DNA from: Octadecabacter antarcticus 307
GTDB lineage: Bacteria; Pseudomonadota; Alphaproteobacteria; Rhodobacterales; Rhodobacteraceae
Reading direction: 5' to 3'
Assembly (NCBI RefSeq): GCF_000155675.2
Contig: NC_020911.1
Coordinates: 2,470,501 to 2,534,500 of the forward strand
DNA length: 64,000 nt
Notes under the pieces: generated by a model
Told to the model about the DNA's origin: nothing
Seen by the model: the letters and a program-made list of their open reading frames with translations, nothing else
The model's database searches: none
Shown here: in pieces, positions 10,572-20,247 of the stretch
Layout: every line of letters starts with the position of its first letter
How positions within the stretch are numbered: position 1 is the stretch's first letter
Made by a program: the position numbers and the translations under genes

Positions 10572-11333
10572 TTATCCGATCCGGCCGGAAATATAGCTTT
10601 CCGTGCGCGGGTCTTCTGGGTTGGTAAAAATTTTTTCCGTCACACCGTATTCCACAAGGTTGCCCAAATGGAAGAAGGCGGTTTTCTGGCTGACGCGGGC
10701 GGCTTGTTGCATGGAATGGGTGACGATGACGACGCTGTAGCTTTGGCGTAATTCATCAATCAGTTCTTCGACTTGCGCTGTTGCGATGGGGTCAAGTGCG
10801 CTGCACGGTTCATCCATTAGCAACACGTCCGGTGCTGTGGCAATCGCGCGCGCGATACACAGGCGTTGTTGTTGCCCGCCGGACAATCCGGTTCCGGGTT
10901 CATTGAGACGATCCTTGGCTTCGGTCCACAACGCGGCCTTACGCAGGGATTTTTCGACAATTTCGTCCAGATCGGCCTTGCCCCGCGCCAACCCGTGGAT
11001 TTTTGGTCCATAGGCGACGTTATCATAGATCGATTTCGGGAACGGGTTGGGTTTTTGAAACACCATCCCGACCTTGGCACGCAGTTGCACTGGGTCGACC
11101 TTTGGGTCGTAAATATCCTCATCATCGATGCGGATATCACCAGTGACGCGGCAGATATCAATCGTATCGTTCATCCGGTTCAAACACCGCAGAAACGTGG
11201 ACTTGCCACACCCCGATGGTCCGATAAATGCAGTGACAGTCTTGTCTTCGATCTGCACGCTAACGTCTTTGATAGCATGGTTGTCGCCATAATAGACCTG
11301 CACGCCTTTGGCAGAAATTTTGATGTTGGTCAT
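10572..11333 (-). CDS. pstB: Phosphate ABC transporter ATPase PstB
   Basis: A 253-residue ATPase for high-affinity phosphate import. Walker [10 protein letters not shown] (about 38-46), Q-loop [11 protein letters not shown] (a PstB hallmark), signature [14 protein letters not shown], Walker [14 protein letters not shown] and switch [13 protein letters not shown] are all present. Normal length. It lies between pstA and phoU in the same transcription direction. Confidence 0.97.
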   Translation of the reverse strand: MTNIKISAKGVQVYYGDNHAIKDVSVQIEDKTVTAFIGPSGCGKSTFLRCLNRMNDTIDICRVTGDIRIDDEDIYDPKVDPVQLRAKVGMVFQKPNPFPKSIYDNVAYGPKIHGLARGKADLDEIVEKSLRKAALWTEAKDRLNEPGTGLSGGQQQRLCIARAIATAPDVLLMDEPCSALDPIATAQVEELIDELRQSYSVVIVTHSMQQAARVSQKTAFFHLGNLVEYGVTEKIFTNPEDPRTESYISGRIG

Positions 11334-11354
11334 AGAGTTTAGTCCTTCAGATCG

Positions 11355-12668
11355 CTACCAGCGACGTTCAAATTTCTTACGCAAGAAGATGGCGAGCGCG
11401 TTCATGATCAACAGGAAAATCAGCAATGTGATGATCGCGCCGGATGCGCGTTCCACAAAGGCTGGATCACTACGCTGGGTCCAGTTGAAGACTTGCACGG
11501 GCAGTGCTGTAGATGCCTCCCCGAATAGGCCCGCATCGGGGGACCATGCGGCTGGATATTCTTTCACGAAAGCCACCATGCCGATCAACAGCAATGGCGC
11601 GGTTTCACCAAGCGCCTGCGCGAGCCCGATGATCGTCCCTGTCAGGATACCCGGTGCCGCAAGCGGCAAGACGTGGTGGAACACCGATTGCATCTTGGAC
11701 GCACCGACACCCAAGGCGGCGTCACGAATACTGGGTGGGATAGATTTTAGGGATGCGCGGGTGGAAATGATGATCGTGGGCAGGGTCATCAGCGTCAACA
11801 CGAGGCCGCCGACCAGCGGCGACGATTGGTTCAATTCAGCAAAGTTGATGAAGATCGCAAGTCCTAGAATGCCGTAAACAATGGATGGCACCGCGGCGAG
11901 ATTGGCGATATTCACCTCAATCACGTCCGTGATCCAGCTTTTGCGCGCAAATTCTTCGAGGTAGATCGACGCCGCCACACCAATCGGCAGCGCCAGACAT
12001 AACACGACAGCCATCATGTAAAGCGATCCCAAAATGGCCACCCCAAGGCCCGCCGCTTCGGGCCGTTGATCCGATGCGTCTGGATTGGTGAAAAACGCCC
12101 AATTGAACCGCTGGACCAACGTGCCTTGGTCCGCCAAACGATCCGCCAAGATCAGTTGCGCGGGTGTGACGTTCTTATCCAGCAGCGCCGTTTGTGCCGT
12201 TACGCGGCCTTTGAAATAGCCATCAATGCGGCCGTTGGTCAGTAGGTTCATCTGGAATGTGGTCCCAGCCGCATCCGGATTGGCAAGAATAAAGCGGCGG
12301 AATGTCGCCCCCGCCTCGTCTGAGATCATTCCAAAGGCATCCGCCTCGGGCGTGTCTTGCAGCTGGTCGTTGTTGGTCAGATAGGCCAGCAGGCTGATCT
12401 GGATGATTTTGTTATAGGCACCGGTCTTTAAAAGGGCAGATTCAGCCGCCTCAATTTCGGTCGCATTGATCGTGACCGGAAAGCTAAGATAGGTCTGGCG
12501 GAACGACGACGCACCGTTGCCGATGATCGACACCAGCAGAATGACCAATGCGACAATCGCGATCCCAATAGCGGACAGCCCATACATCCGGAACCGCTTT
12601 TCCGCCGCGTTGCGCTTTTTGGTATGCGGGTCTGTTTGTAACAGTGAGCCGTGTTTTGAAGCGCTCAT
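11355..12668 (-). CDS. pstA: Phosphate ABC transporter permease PstA
   Basis: A 437-residue inner-membrane permease of the phosphate importer. The C-terminal part holds the conserved core (LPIGVAASIYLEEFA, AVPSIVYGILGLAIF, LGVGASKMQSVFHHVLPLA, IIGLAQALGETAPLLLIGM). It is longer than the roughly 300-residue enterobacterial PstA because of a soluble segment of about 150 residues after the first membrane helix, as in many alphaproteobacterial PstA proteins. Start overlaps the pstC stop by 4 bp. Confidence 0.95.
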   Translation of the reverse strand: MSASKHGSLLQTDPHTKKRNAAEKRFRMYGLSAIGIAIVALVILLVSIIGNGASSFRQTYLSFPVTINATEIEAAESALLKTGAYNKIIQISLLAYLTNNDQLQDTPEADAFGMISDEAGATFRRFILANPDAAGTTFQMNLLTNGRIDGYFKGRVTAQTALLDKNVTPAQLILADRLADQGTLVQRFNWAFFTNPDASDQRPEAAGLGVAILGSLYMMAVVLCLALPIGVAASIYLEEFARKSWITDVIEVNIANLAAVPSIVYGILGLAIFINFAELNQSSPLVGGLVLTLMTLPTIIISTRASLKSIPPSIRDAALGVGASKMQSVFHHVLPLAAPGILTGTIIGLAQALGETAPLLLIGMVAFVKEYPAAWSPDAGLFGEASTALPVQVFNWTQRSDPAFVERASGAIITLLIFLLIMNALAIFLRKKFERRW

Positions 12669-13888
12669 TCGTACTGCTCCCGATATTTGCGCACGATGAA
12701 CAATGCGACGACATTCAGGCCAAGGGTGATGACAAACAACGTCAGACCCAGTGCAAACGCCACCAGTGTTTCCGGCGATGCAAAGTCGGTGTCACCAGTC
12801 AGTTGGCTGACGATTTTCACGGTGACAGTGGTCATCGCCTCAAACGGGTTGAGCGATAGACGCGCGGCGGCCCCTGCCCCCAAAACCACAATCATGGTTT
12901 CGCCGATGGCGCGGCTCGCGGCCAGCAAAACTGCGCCGACGATCCCGGGCAATGCGGCGGGTATGACGACCTGACGGATGGTTTCGGATTTCGTCGCGCC
13001 AAGCCCAAGGGAGCCGTCGCGCATCGCTTGTGGTACAGCGTTAATAATATCATCCGACAAGGACGACACAAACGGGATTAACATGATGCCCATGACCAAT
13101 CCTGCGGTCATCACTGAACTTGCGCTTTGGCCCAGACCCATGGGTGCGGCGAAGTAGTCGCGCAAAAGCGGCCCGACCGTCACTAGCGCAAACAATCCGT
13201 ACACGATCGTTGGAATTCCCGCGAGGATTTCGATCATCGGCTTGGCGACAGATCGCAAGCGTGGGGACGCATATTCCGACAGATAGACAGCGGCGAACAG
13301 GCCTACTGGCACCGCAAAGACCAACGCGATAAAGCTGATGTAAAGCGTGCCCCAGATTAGCGGGATGATCCCCAAATCGGATCCGCCGCGAAAGTTCGGC
13401 GACCACGTTGTTGAAAAGAAGAAATCGCGCCAGTCGTATTGGCCAAAGAAGCTATATGTCTCTGTCACCATCGACAAAACGATGCCGAGTGTCGTCAGGA
13501 TCGCAATCGTCGAGGCAAAGATCAGGAGCGCCATGATCCAGCGTTCAGATGCGTTGCGGGCGCGAAAATCACGGCTGATGCGCAGCAGCGACAACACGAA
13601 ACCAGTGGCCGCAAGGCCGATTAAAAGAATGTAAGTAAACACCGGATTTTCCGGTGCCAGAACCAGATCACGCCGCGCGCCGATACGCACAACCAAGGCC
13701 CAGAGCAGCATCACAGCAAGGGGCGGCAAGAGCGTCGACAGCGCGGTGTTCAGCCCGTGTTGATGTGGCAGCGCGTTCAGGACACGACTGTCGCCGGATG
13801 CAACTGTAAGGGCGCGGCGGCGGGCCAGCAGATAGCCGACGACCGCAAGTCCGATGGTGGTAAAGAATGGAACGCTAAGGGGCAGCAC
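12665..13888 (-). CDS. pstC: Phosphate ABC transporter permease PstC
   Basis: A 407-residue partner permease. Core motifs are WGTLYISFIALVFAVPVGLF, YASPRLRSVAKPMIEILAGIP, IVYGLFALVTVGPLLRDYFA and LGATKSETIRQVVIPAALPG. The start is GTG at 13888: an in-frame TAG lies 12 bases upstream and GGA precedes it, so no longer reading is possible. It is separated from pstS by 143 bp holding a large hairpin, which suggests lower expression than the binding protein. Confidence 0.94.
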   Translation of the reverse strand: MLPLSVPFFTTIGLAVVGYLLARRRALTVASGDSRVLNALPHQHGLNTALSTLLPPLAVMLLWALVVRIGARRDLVLAPENPVFTYILLIGLAATGFVLSLLRISRDFRARNASERWIMALLIFASTIAILTTLGIVLSMVTETYSFFGQYDWRDFFFSTTWSPNFRGGSDLGIIPLIWGTLYISFIALVFAVPVGLFAAVYLSEYASPRLRSVAKPMIEILAGIPTIVYGLFALVTVGPLLRDYFAAPMGLGQSASSVMTAGLVMGIMLIPFVSSLSDDIINAVPQAMRDGSLGLGATKSETIRQVVIPAALPGIVGAVLLAASRAIGETMIVVLGAGAAARLSLNPFEAMTTVTVKIVSQLTGDTDFASPETLVAFALGLTLFVITLGLNVVALFIVRKYREQYE

Positions 13889-13964
13889 GTCTGGTCCGAT
13901 CTATGGCACCTTCTGCGGCGAAGGTCGTTTAGAAATCAGGATCGCAAGATGTCTTGACGAATGT

Positions 13965-14017
13965 GGGGCGGCCCGTATTGGGCCCGTGTTGGGGCCCGTA
14001 TCGCAATAGGCCGCCCC
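13965..14017 (-). promoter_or_regulatory. Large GC-rich stem-loop between pstS and pstC
   Basis: Perfect 9-bp arms GGGGCGGCC (13965-13973) and GGCCGCCCC (14009-14017), extended inward by TATTG/CAATA, with an inner GGGCCC palindrome. No T-run follows on either strand, so it looks less like a full terminator than a transcript-stabilising or attenuating stem giving more pstS than pstCAB. Confidence 0.65.
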
Positions 14018-14031
14018 TGATCTCGTATGGC

Positions 14032-15063
14032 TTAGTTACTGATTGTCGTCAGGTTGGCAACTGCCGCTTGGGTGTCTGCCAATTCCGGATCAGACACGAG
14101 GCCATAAGCCGCCAATGGTCCGTCCGGACCCGCCAGTTCATCGGCCACAAAGAATGACGCGAATTCCTGCAGACCCGGGATCACACCGACATGCGCCGCT
14201 TTAATGTAGAAATACAGCGGGCGTGATACGGGATAGTCACCAGCCGAAATGGTTTGCGTCGTTGGGACCACGCCCACCATGGTTGCGACCTGCAACTTGT
14301 CAGTGTTGTTTTCATAAAACGACAAACCAAACACGCCAATGCCGTTTGTGTCGGCTTCAATCCGCGCCAGCGTTTCGGTGTAATCACCATCAATGTCCAC
14401 AGACAGGCCATCGGTGCGCACAGCCATGCAGGTGCTTTCTGCAGTGTCTTCGTCCATCCCCATGTCGATCATTGCGGCCATCGCACCGGTGTCTTCACAG
14501 CCTTGCAAGAGCACTTTTTCTTCGAACACTTCGCGCGTGCCGTGCTTGGTGCCTGGAATAAACGCTACGATCGGTTGCATGGCGAAATCGGCATTGACCT
14601 GCGACCAATCTGTGTTCGGGTTTGCAGCCATTGTGCCGTCCATCGGCATATCAGCGGCCAGCGCTGTGTACCAGTCGGATGGAGTAAAGGCGAAGGAATT
14701 GCCGTCGATGTCGGATGCAAAGACGATGCCGTCATAGCCAATGCGCACTTCGACGATATCCGTAACGCCGTTTTCAGCGCAGATGGCAAGTTCACTGTCT
14801 TTGATGGCGCGTGATGCGTTGGCTATGTCGATTGTATTTGCCCCGACGCCTTCGCAGAAGCGTTTTAGCCCAGCGGACGACCCACCAGATTCAACAACCG
14901 GTGTCGGAAAATCCGTATTTTCACCAAAAAATTCAGCGACGATGGCCGCGTATGGCAGAACGGTCGACGATCCAGCAATCTGGACGTTGTCGCGTGCAGC
15001 TACGACGGTTGCGGATAGGGCGGTGATCGCCAACGTTGAAACGGTCAATTTGAGAACAGACAT
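14032..15063 (-). CDS. pstS: Phosphate ABC transporter periplasmic binding protein PstS
   Basis: A 343-residue secreted phosphate-binding protein. Signal peptide at residues 1-23 (MSVLKLTVSTLAITALSATV ending VAA), then the PstS opening VQIAGSSTVLPYA and the phosphate-contact loop ESGGSSAGLKRFC; DIANASRAI and GTKHGTREVFEE follow. Start ATG at 15063 has GGAGATA nearby. A Pho box lies 82-114 bp upstream. This is the larger PstS type common in alphaproteobacteria. Confidence 0.95.
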   Translation of the reverse strand: MSVLKLTVSTLAITALSATVVAARDNVQIAGSSTVLPYAAIVAEFFGENTDFPTPVVESGGSSAGLKRFCEGVGANTIDIANASRAIKDSELAICAENGVTDIVEVRIGYDGIVFASDIDGNSFAFTPSDWYTALAADMPMDGTMAANPNTDWSQVNADFAMQPIVAFIPGTKHGTREVFEEKVLLQGCEDTGAMAAMIDMGMDEDTAESTCMAVRTDGLSVDIDGDYTETLARIEADTNGIGVFGLSFYENNTDKLQVATMVGVVPTTQTISAGDYPVSRPLYFYIKAAHVGVIPGLQEFASFFVADELAGPDGPLAAYGLVSDPELADTQAAVANLTTISN

Positions 15064-15144
15064 TCGTATCTCCTACATGTGTCATCTCTGACCCCTCGCG
15101 GATCGAAGGATCTTGAACGCGTGGCTAGGCTGCGTTCAAAACGC

Positions 15145-15177
15145 TTTTGTGACATTTATGTAAAAGTAATATGACAG
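15145..15177 (-). promoter_or_regulatory. Pho box (PhoB operator) upstream of pstS
   Basis: On the minus strand three 11-bp units in tandem read CTGTCAT-ATTA, CTTTTAC-ATAA and ATGTCAC-AAAA, matching the 7+4 pattern of the PhoB consensus CTGTCAT. It lies in the 145-bp gap between phoR and pstS, correctly oriented to activate pstS. Confidence 0.85.
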
Positions 15178-15208
15178 ACGCGAAAATCGGTGGGATTAAT
15201 GGGCTGGA

Positions 15209-16273
15209 TCAATCTGTCTGCCGATCCAAAAATACTGGCAGAACGGCCGTGAATTCAGTGCCTTGACCCACAACACTGGAAATACGCAAGCGGCCGCGGT
15301 GGCGATTGATAATATGCTTCACAATTGCCAGCCCCAGACCTGTGCCACCAACTTCGCGGTTGCGGTGGCTATCGACGCGATAAAACCGCTGGGTGAGTCG
15401 CGCAAGATGGTGCGCCGCAATGCCATCGCCATGATCAATAACGCTCAGACGCACACCTGATTGCAGCAGCGCGGGTTCGTGTTGTGGTGCACTCAGGCGC
15501 ACCGTGACGATGCCGTCATTTGACCCGCTTTTCTTGCCGTATTTCAACGCATTCTCCACCAGATTGGCAATCACTTGCCACATCTGATCGCGATCTGCCA
15601 AGACATAGACCGCTTCGTTGGGGTGGTCGGACATCAGCGAGACACCCGCCGTATCTGCGCGCGGTTTCATGGCGGCAAGAACATCGTCCATCAGTGCGCA
15701 TAAATCCGTCTGCTGCGTGGGCTTGATCCGTTCCTGACCCTCAACGCGGTTCAGTGACATCAGGTCTTGGACCAAACTGTGCATACGCCTCGCTTCTTGT
15801 TCCATGATGCCAAGAAACCGCGTTTGAGCAGCGGAATCATCACGGGCGGGACCGCGCAGGGTTTCGATGAACCCCAAAAGCGACGTGAGCGGCGTGCGCA
15901 ATTCGTGGCTGACATTGGCGACAAAATCGCGCCGCATATCATTGGCATCTTCCACCGCAGTCATATCTTGAAACGACAAGACAACTGTTGACCCATCTGT
16001 CAGCGTCGCGGCGGTGACGGTTACGGTCCAGGTTGTGTCGCGCGCACCGTCATTGCCAAGATAGCGGACAACGCGCAAGGTGGCGTCTTTCAACGTCGCC
16101 TCAACTGCGTCGATTAGGGCGGGTTGGCGCAGCGCGGTAATATAGGGCAGCCCGTCGCACGCCATCCCGATGAGGTGCTTGGCGGGCGCGTTTGTCGCGC
16201 TAATCCGTTCAGCGCTGTCAATTAGAATGACTGGGTGTGGCAGGGCCAAGATGAGGGCGCGAATGTCGGACAT
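15209..16273 (-). CDS. phoR: Phosphate regulon sensor histidine kinase PhoR, without membrane segments
   Basis: A 354-residue kinase that phosphorylates PhoB. It begins directly with a PAS domain (about residues 5-105), followed by the dimerisation/phospho-acceptor helix with His123 (VSHELRTPL), the N box (LVENALKYGKK), G1 box (VIDHGDGI), F box region and G2 (GGTGLGLAIVKHI). No hydrophobic membrane-spanning helix is visible at the N-terminus, so it appears cytosolic. It stands first in the phoR-pstSCAB-phoU-phoB run and starts 3 bp after the preceding lyase gene ends. Function by context is strong. Confidence 0.9.
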   Translation of the reverse strand: MSDIRALILALPHPVILIDSAERISATNAPAKHLIGMACDGLPYITALRQPALIDAVEATLKDATLRVVRYLGNDGARDTTWTVTVTAATLTDGSTVVLSFQDMTAVEDANDMRRDFVANVSHELRTPLTSLLGFIETLRGPARDDSAAQTRFLGIMEQEARRMHSLVQDLMSLNRVEGQERIKPTQQTDLCALMDDVLAAMKPRADTAGVSLMSDHPNEAVYVLADRDQMWQVIANLVENALKYGKKSGSNDGIVTVRLSAPQHEPALLQSGVRLSVIDHGDGIAAHHLARLTQRFYRVDSHRNREVGGTGLGLAIVKHIINRHRGRLRISSVVGQGTEFTAVLPVFLDRQTD

Positions 16274-16276
16274 GGT

Positions 16277-17470
16277 CTAGGCTTTTTGGCTCTCGGCGAT
16301 TGCCTCAGTCAGTTCGGCGATCAGCAATGCGGGGTCTTCCAGCCCGACGGACACGCGAAAGAACCCTTCGGATATGCCAAGTGCGGTGCGCCCTGCTTCG
16401 GATAGGGCGCGGTGGGACGATGATGCTGGATGGCTCAGCGTGGTGCCGACATCGCCCAAGGTTGGCGCGAAGGGCAAATCAGGGGCCGCGTTGGTCAGCG
16501 CGTTGGCAGCTTTGCGCCCGCCTGCGACTTCAAACGACATCATATTGCCGGGGCGGTTGCCAAGAATTTTTGCTGCACGGTTGTGGTCTGGATGATCAGG
16601 GCGGCTTGGGTGCAACACGCGCGTAACACCAGGCAATCCGGCAAGGGCTGCGGACAATTCAATCGCAGTTGCCTCAGCGCGATCATAGCGCAGATCGAAC
16701 GATTGCAACCCGCGTTCCGCGAGCCAGCAATCAAACGGGCTGGGTGTGAGGCCCCATGTCACGTTAGCGATGTTGATTTTCTCCATCAGGCTTGGGTCTT
16801 TGGCGACGACGTAACCGAGCGTTGCATCCGAATGCCCCGCGAGCAGTTTAGTCACGCTGTGGATCACGATATCCGCGCCGTGATCAAACGGCTGATAGCC
16901 GCGCGGCGTGGTGAACGTATTATCGACCATCAGCAAAATGCCACGGTCCGCGCACAACTTGGCGATACCATCCATATCAGCGATGCGGATTGTGGGGTTC
17001 GACACCACCTCAACCACGATCATTTTGGTGTTGGGCTGGATCGCAGCGGCGATGGCGTTTGCGTCTGTCGGATCCGCCAGTGATGTTTGCACCCCGAATT
17101 TTGGCAAATCGTCTGCCATCAGACGCAAAGTGCGGCCATAAAGCTGATCCCCGCCAATCACATGGTCGCCCGCCTGCAACACACCCAAAAACACAGCACC
17201 AATTGCCGACATGCCTGATCCGGTGATGATACCGCCAGACATACCTTCAAGACCGTCAATCTTTTGCGCCAAAACGGATGCGTTCGGGTGACCTTCGCGT
17301 GCGTAGGTAAAACCGGACCCTTCGTCGTATTGCGCATCAAGTGCGTCGGGATCCGGGGATGCATAGACGACAGACGGCTGCAACGGCGTCACCACAGGGC
17401 GCGAGGTAGATGTTGGCCATTTGGGGCGACGCGCTAGGGAATTAGGTTGGTTTTTTGGTGTCTCAGTCAT
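16277..17470 (-). CDS. Cys/Met metabolism PLP enzyme (cystathionine beta-lyase / gamma-synthase family)
   Basis: A 397-residue trans-sulfuration-family enzyme (PF01053). FTYAREGHPNASVLAQKI is the N-terminal Tyr-Arg region that binds PLP phosphate, MVDNTFTTPRGYQPFDHGAD carries the PLP-ring Asp, and HSVTKLLAGHSDATLGYVV contains the Schiff-base Lys. Members cleave or form cystathionine, or act as methionine gamma-lyase; the exact reaction cannot be told here. Its start overlaps the carbonic-anhydrase-like gene by 4 bp and it ends just before phoR. Confidence 0.85.
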   Translation of the reverse strand: MTETPKNQPNSLARRPKWPTSTSRPVVTPLQPSVVYASPDPDALDAQYDEGSGFTYAREGHPNASVLAQKIDGLEGMSGGIITGSGMSAIGAVFLGVLQAGDHVIGGDQLYGRTLRLMADDLPKFGVQTSLADPTDANAIAAAIQPNTKMIVVEVVSNPTIRIADMDGIAKLCADRGILLMVDNTFTTPRGYQPFDHGADIVIHSVTKLLAGHSDATLGYVVAKDPSLMEKINIANVTWGLTPSPFDCWLAERGLQSFDLRYDRAEATAIELSAALAGLPGVTRVLHPSRPDHPDHNRAAKILGNRPGNMMSFEVAGGRKAANALTNAAPDLPFAPTLGDVGTTLSHPASSSHRALSEAGRTALGISEGFFRVSVGLEDPALLIAELTEAIAESQKA

Positions 17471-17991
17471 TTTGAAATCTCTTTCAATCCAGCGCGAAAC
17501 CGCGCAGCGTTTTCTTGATAATGTAGTGCTGAAGCTGTCAGGCTTTGGATCGCCTCCGCGTCAAGGTCGCGCACAATTTTGCCGATGCCCATGACCAGTG
17601 ATCCGTCTGGGATCACCTTACCTTCGGTGATCAACGCCCCTGCCCCGATCAGGCAATTGTTGCCAATCATTGCACCATTCAAAACCGTCGCGCCCATGCC
17701 GATCAGCGTGTTATTCCCGATGGTGCAACCGTGCAGCATCGCCTTATGCCCGATCGTACAACTGGTGCCGATGTCCAGCGGATAGCCCATATCGGTGTGC
17801 AGCACGCAGTTTTCCTGCACGTTGCTGCCCGTGCCAATGCTGATGCGTTCGTTGTCGCCACGCAGGGTTGCGCCGAACCAGATCGACGCCAAATCCATCA
17901 CGGTCACACTGCCGACCAAATAACACCCGGGCGCAATCCACGCACCCGCGTCAATGTCAGGTGAAATACCGTCCAGTTTATATAACGTCAC
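17467..17991 (-). CDS. Gamma-class carbonic anhydrase family protein
   Basis: A 174-residue left-handed beta-helix protein built of hexapeptide repeats (about residues 15-150). Three zinc-ligand-type histidines lie in [21 protein letters not shown], spaced as in gamma carbonic anhydrases and YrdA/PaaY proteins. Many such homologues lack measured carbonic anhydrase activity, so the biochemical role is uncertain. It overlaps both neighbours by 4 bp in a yicC-gmk-this-lyase chain. Confidence 0.9.
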   Translation of the reverse strand: MTLYKLDGISPDIDAGAWIAPGCYLVGSVTVMDLASIWFGATLRGDNERISIGTGSNVQENCVLHTDMGYPLDIGTSCTIGHKAMLHGCTIGNNTLIGMGATVLNGAMIGNNCLIGAGALITEGKVIPDGSLVMGIGKIVRDLDAEAIQSLTASALHYQENAARFRAGLKEISK

Positions 17992-18641
17992 TCTTGATCC
18001 TCATATTCTGTCTGCAACTGGCGCACAAAATCATTGAGGCTAATTTGGCGTTCGCGGCGTGCACGTTCCGCTGTCAAGATCGACTTGAGCTTTTCGGCGC
18101 AAGCATCCGCATCATCATTGACCAAGACATAGTCATATTCCGCCCAATGGCTAACTTCGTCTAACGATTTCGACATACGGTTGGTAATTACGTCTTCGCT
18201 GTCCTGCCCGCGTGATCGCAAGCGCCCCTCAAGCACCGCCATTGAGGGCGGCAGCAAGAAGATTGACACCACGTCGTTGCCGAGGGATGAATTTCGAATC
18301 TGCTGGCCACCTTGCCAATCAATATCAAACAACGTGTCCGCTCCCGCACCCATCGCCGCCTTCACCGGCGCCTTGGGGGAGCCATAGAGGTTGTGAAACA
18401 CCTCAGCATGTTCGAGCATTTCGCCCTCAGCCGCCATGTCTTTGAATTCTTCACGGCTCACGAAATGGTAATCAACACCGTCTTCTTCGCCTGTGCGCGG
18501 CGCGCGTGTTGTGGCGGACACTGAAAACCGGATTGACGGGTCCCAGTCGCGCAAAATCTTTGAATGAAACGATTTTCCTGCGCCCGATGGCGATGACAGG
18601 ATAATAAGAAGGCCACGTCTTTTCATGTTTTGGCGATCCAT
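17988..18641 (-). CDS. gmk: Guanylate kinase
   Basis: Converts GMP and ATP to GDP and ADP. The 217-residue protein has the P-loop SSPSGAGKS (about residues 14-22), the GMP-binding [27 protein letters not shown] region and the lid with [13 protein letters not shown]. The open frame continues upstream to 18701, but the ATG at 18641 is chosen because GGAG lies seven bases before it and it starts just after the yicC stop (TAA at 18646); a later Met at 18626 has no ribosome site. Confidence 0.95.
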   Translation of the reverse strand: MDRQNMKRRGLLIILSSPSGAGKSFHSKILRDWDPSIRFSVSATTRAPRTGEEDGVDYHFVSREEFKDMAAEGEMLEHAEVFHNLYGSPKAPVKAAMGAGADTLFDIDWQGGQQIRNSSLGNDVVSIFLLPPSMAVLEGRLRSRGQDSEDVITNRMSKSLDEVSHWAEYDYVLVNDDADACAEKLKSILTAERARRERQISLNDFVRQLQTEYEDQE

Positions 18642-18645
18642 CAAT

Positions 18646-19572
18646 TTACTCCACGTTTTGAACTTGTTCGCGCATTTGGTCGATGACCGCCTTAAGCGCA
18701 AGGCCGATCTGGGTCAGGGTCACGTCTTGGGCTTTAGCACACAGAGTGTTGGCCTCACGGTTGAATTCCTGCGTCAGAAAATCGAGTTTGCGGCCAATCG
18801 GCCCACCACCCACCAACAAACCACGCGCCGCTTTGACGTGCGCGCCAAGGCGGTCGATTTCTTCTGTAATGTCGGTCTTCACAGCGATCAGCGCCAATTC
18901 CTGTGCGACGCGGTCAGGATCTGCGCCCGTCGCGTCGTCCATCACCCGCGCGAGGGCGGCAGCCATGTTTGCCTTGGTCGCGTCGATGCGTGCCTTGGCG
19001 GCAACAACCGCTTGCGCTGTCAGAACTGTAATCTGGTCGATTTGGTCTATTAGAACGTCTAAAAGTGCAACACCTTCGGCCTCGCGCATCACCTTTAGCG
19101 CGCCCAGTGCCACGTGCAGATCACTGGTCAGAGGGTCCAATAAATCCGCACCTTCGCCTGCTTGCGCGGCCACCAATACACCGCGTTGCGCCAAAACATC
19201 CGCCGCCGTGGGCTGGCCCAATGTCACGCCGGTATCAAAGGCGCGTTCCTGCACGGCGTCTAATGCTGCAAGTATCATGTCCATCCGTGCAGGATCAATC
19301 GCAAGCGCGCCGTCACTCTGCGCACGGTTCAGCCGCAGACCAATCGTGATATTGCCGCGGGTAACGTAATTGCCAACGCAGCCGCGCACCGCCACCTCAA
19401 GCCCCGGCGTGCCATCGGGTAATCGCAGCTTCACGTCCAGTCCGCGCCCGTTGACGCTGCGCACTTCCCATGTCCACGACGTATCACTGGTTACGCCGCC
19501 TGTTTGACCGCCCCCAGTTTTAAAATCGGCATTTCCTTGCTGACTGGCAAAGGCTGTCATGGATCGGATCAC
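18646..19572 (-). CDS. YicC family endoribonuclease-like protein
   Basis: A 308-residue member of the YicC/DUF1732 family: [13 protein letters not shown] at the N-terminus, the [18 protein letters not shown] motif, and the C-terminal [18 protein letters not shown]...[24 protein letters not shown] block that marks the family. YicC proteins are described as RNases involved in stationary-phase survival and small-RNA turnover in enterobacteria. It lies directly before gmk, a widespread pairing. First gene of the chain running to the PLP lyase. Confidence 0.9.
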   Translation of the reverse strand: MIRSMTAFASQQGNADFKTGGGQTGGVTSDTSWTWEVRSVNGRGLDVKLRLPDGTPGLEVAVRGCVGNYVTRGNITIGLRLNRAQSDGALAIDPARMDMILAALDAVQERAFDTGVTLGQPTAADVLAQRGVLVAAQAGEGADLLDPLTSDLHVALGALKVMREAEGVALLDVLIDQIDQITVLTAQAVVAAKARIDATKANMAAALARVMDDATGADPDRVAQELALIAVKTDITEEIDRLGAHVKAARGLLVGGGPIGRKLDFLTQEFNREANTLCAKAQDVTLTQIGLALKAVIDQMREQVQNVE

Positions 19573-19634
19573 TGCTTGGCTCCTGTTGTGGCTCTGAACC
19601 GCTTCGGGTTTTCCTATAGGCTAATGTGTCTTAT

Positions 19635-19820
19635 TTACGCGGCCATGTCTGATCTTTCCAGAGCCGCTTTAAAGTTTGCTTTGACTAGTGCTAGTGGGAT
19701 GTTTTCGATGGGTTCCAGAAGGCGGCGATGGTTGTACCAATCGACCCATTCAAGTGTGGCGTATTGAACAGCTTCAAAGGTGCGCCACGGGCCACGCCGG
19801 TGGTTGATTTGAGCCGTCAG
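19635..19820 (-). pseudogene. IS3-family transposase remnant (C-terminal end only)
   Basis: The last 60 or so residues of an IS3-family integrase-type transposase are readable: INHRRGPWRTFEAVQYATLE then WVDWYNHRRLLEPIENIPLA, ending MAA-stop at 19635. The upstream part of the open frame (to 19913) has no resemblance to a transposase. No terminal repeats are seen, so it is an old fragment. Confidence 0.8.
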
Positions 19821-20247
19821 CCAAAACAGCACGTCAAAAATTGTGCCCGTCGCAAATATGCCTTGGAGCGAAAGAAATGCAAAAATATGTTTCCAAGATG
19901 CTGCTTGCATCATGTTGCCTCATGCATTCAGACAAAGCCCCTCTTTGCTAACCATTCCTTAGCGAAGGCTGAATCGTCGGGGCCTACTATGGAAACCGTG
20001 AGGTGGAGATCAAGAGGGCGCTGCCAGACGGCGGCCAGTCTCCTGCTTGCCAGCAACTCAGACAACCTTCATCGCGGAACCATAAGACCGAAGTTTATTC
20101 GTCACGATGATCTCGGGCGACGTCTTGAATAAGCGCAGGCGCTTGCATCATAGACAGCGCACCGCATAATGGAACCAACCAGATGAGCAAGATGCACGAC
20201 TCAGATAATATACTCTTGGTCCAAAAAACCTGACCACGGACAAATTT
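19821..20247. other. Non-coding stretch, nothing recognised
   Basis: No gene, RNA or convincing hairpin terminator is seen between the IS3 remnant and the FAD oxidoreductase. Short open frames here have no coding character. It presumably contains the promoter of the downstream gene. Confidence 0.5.

Noticed and set aside
19821..19913. Upstream extension of the IS3-type frame as a real small protein
   Set aside because: Hydrophobic but without a ribosome site, and the match to IS3 begins only at INHRRGPWR; the joined frame is an accident of decay.
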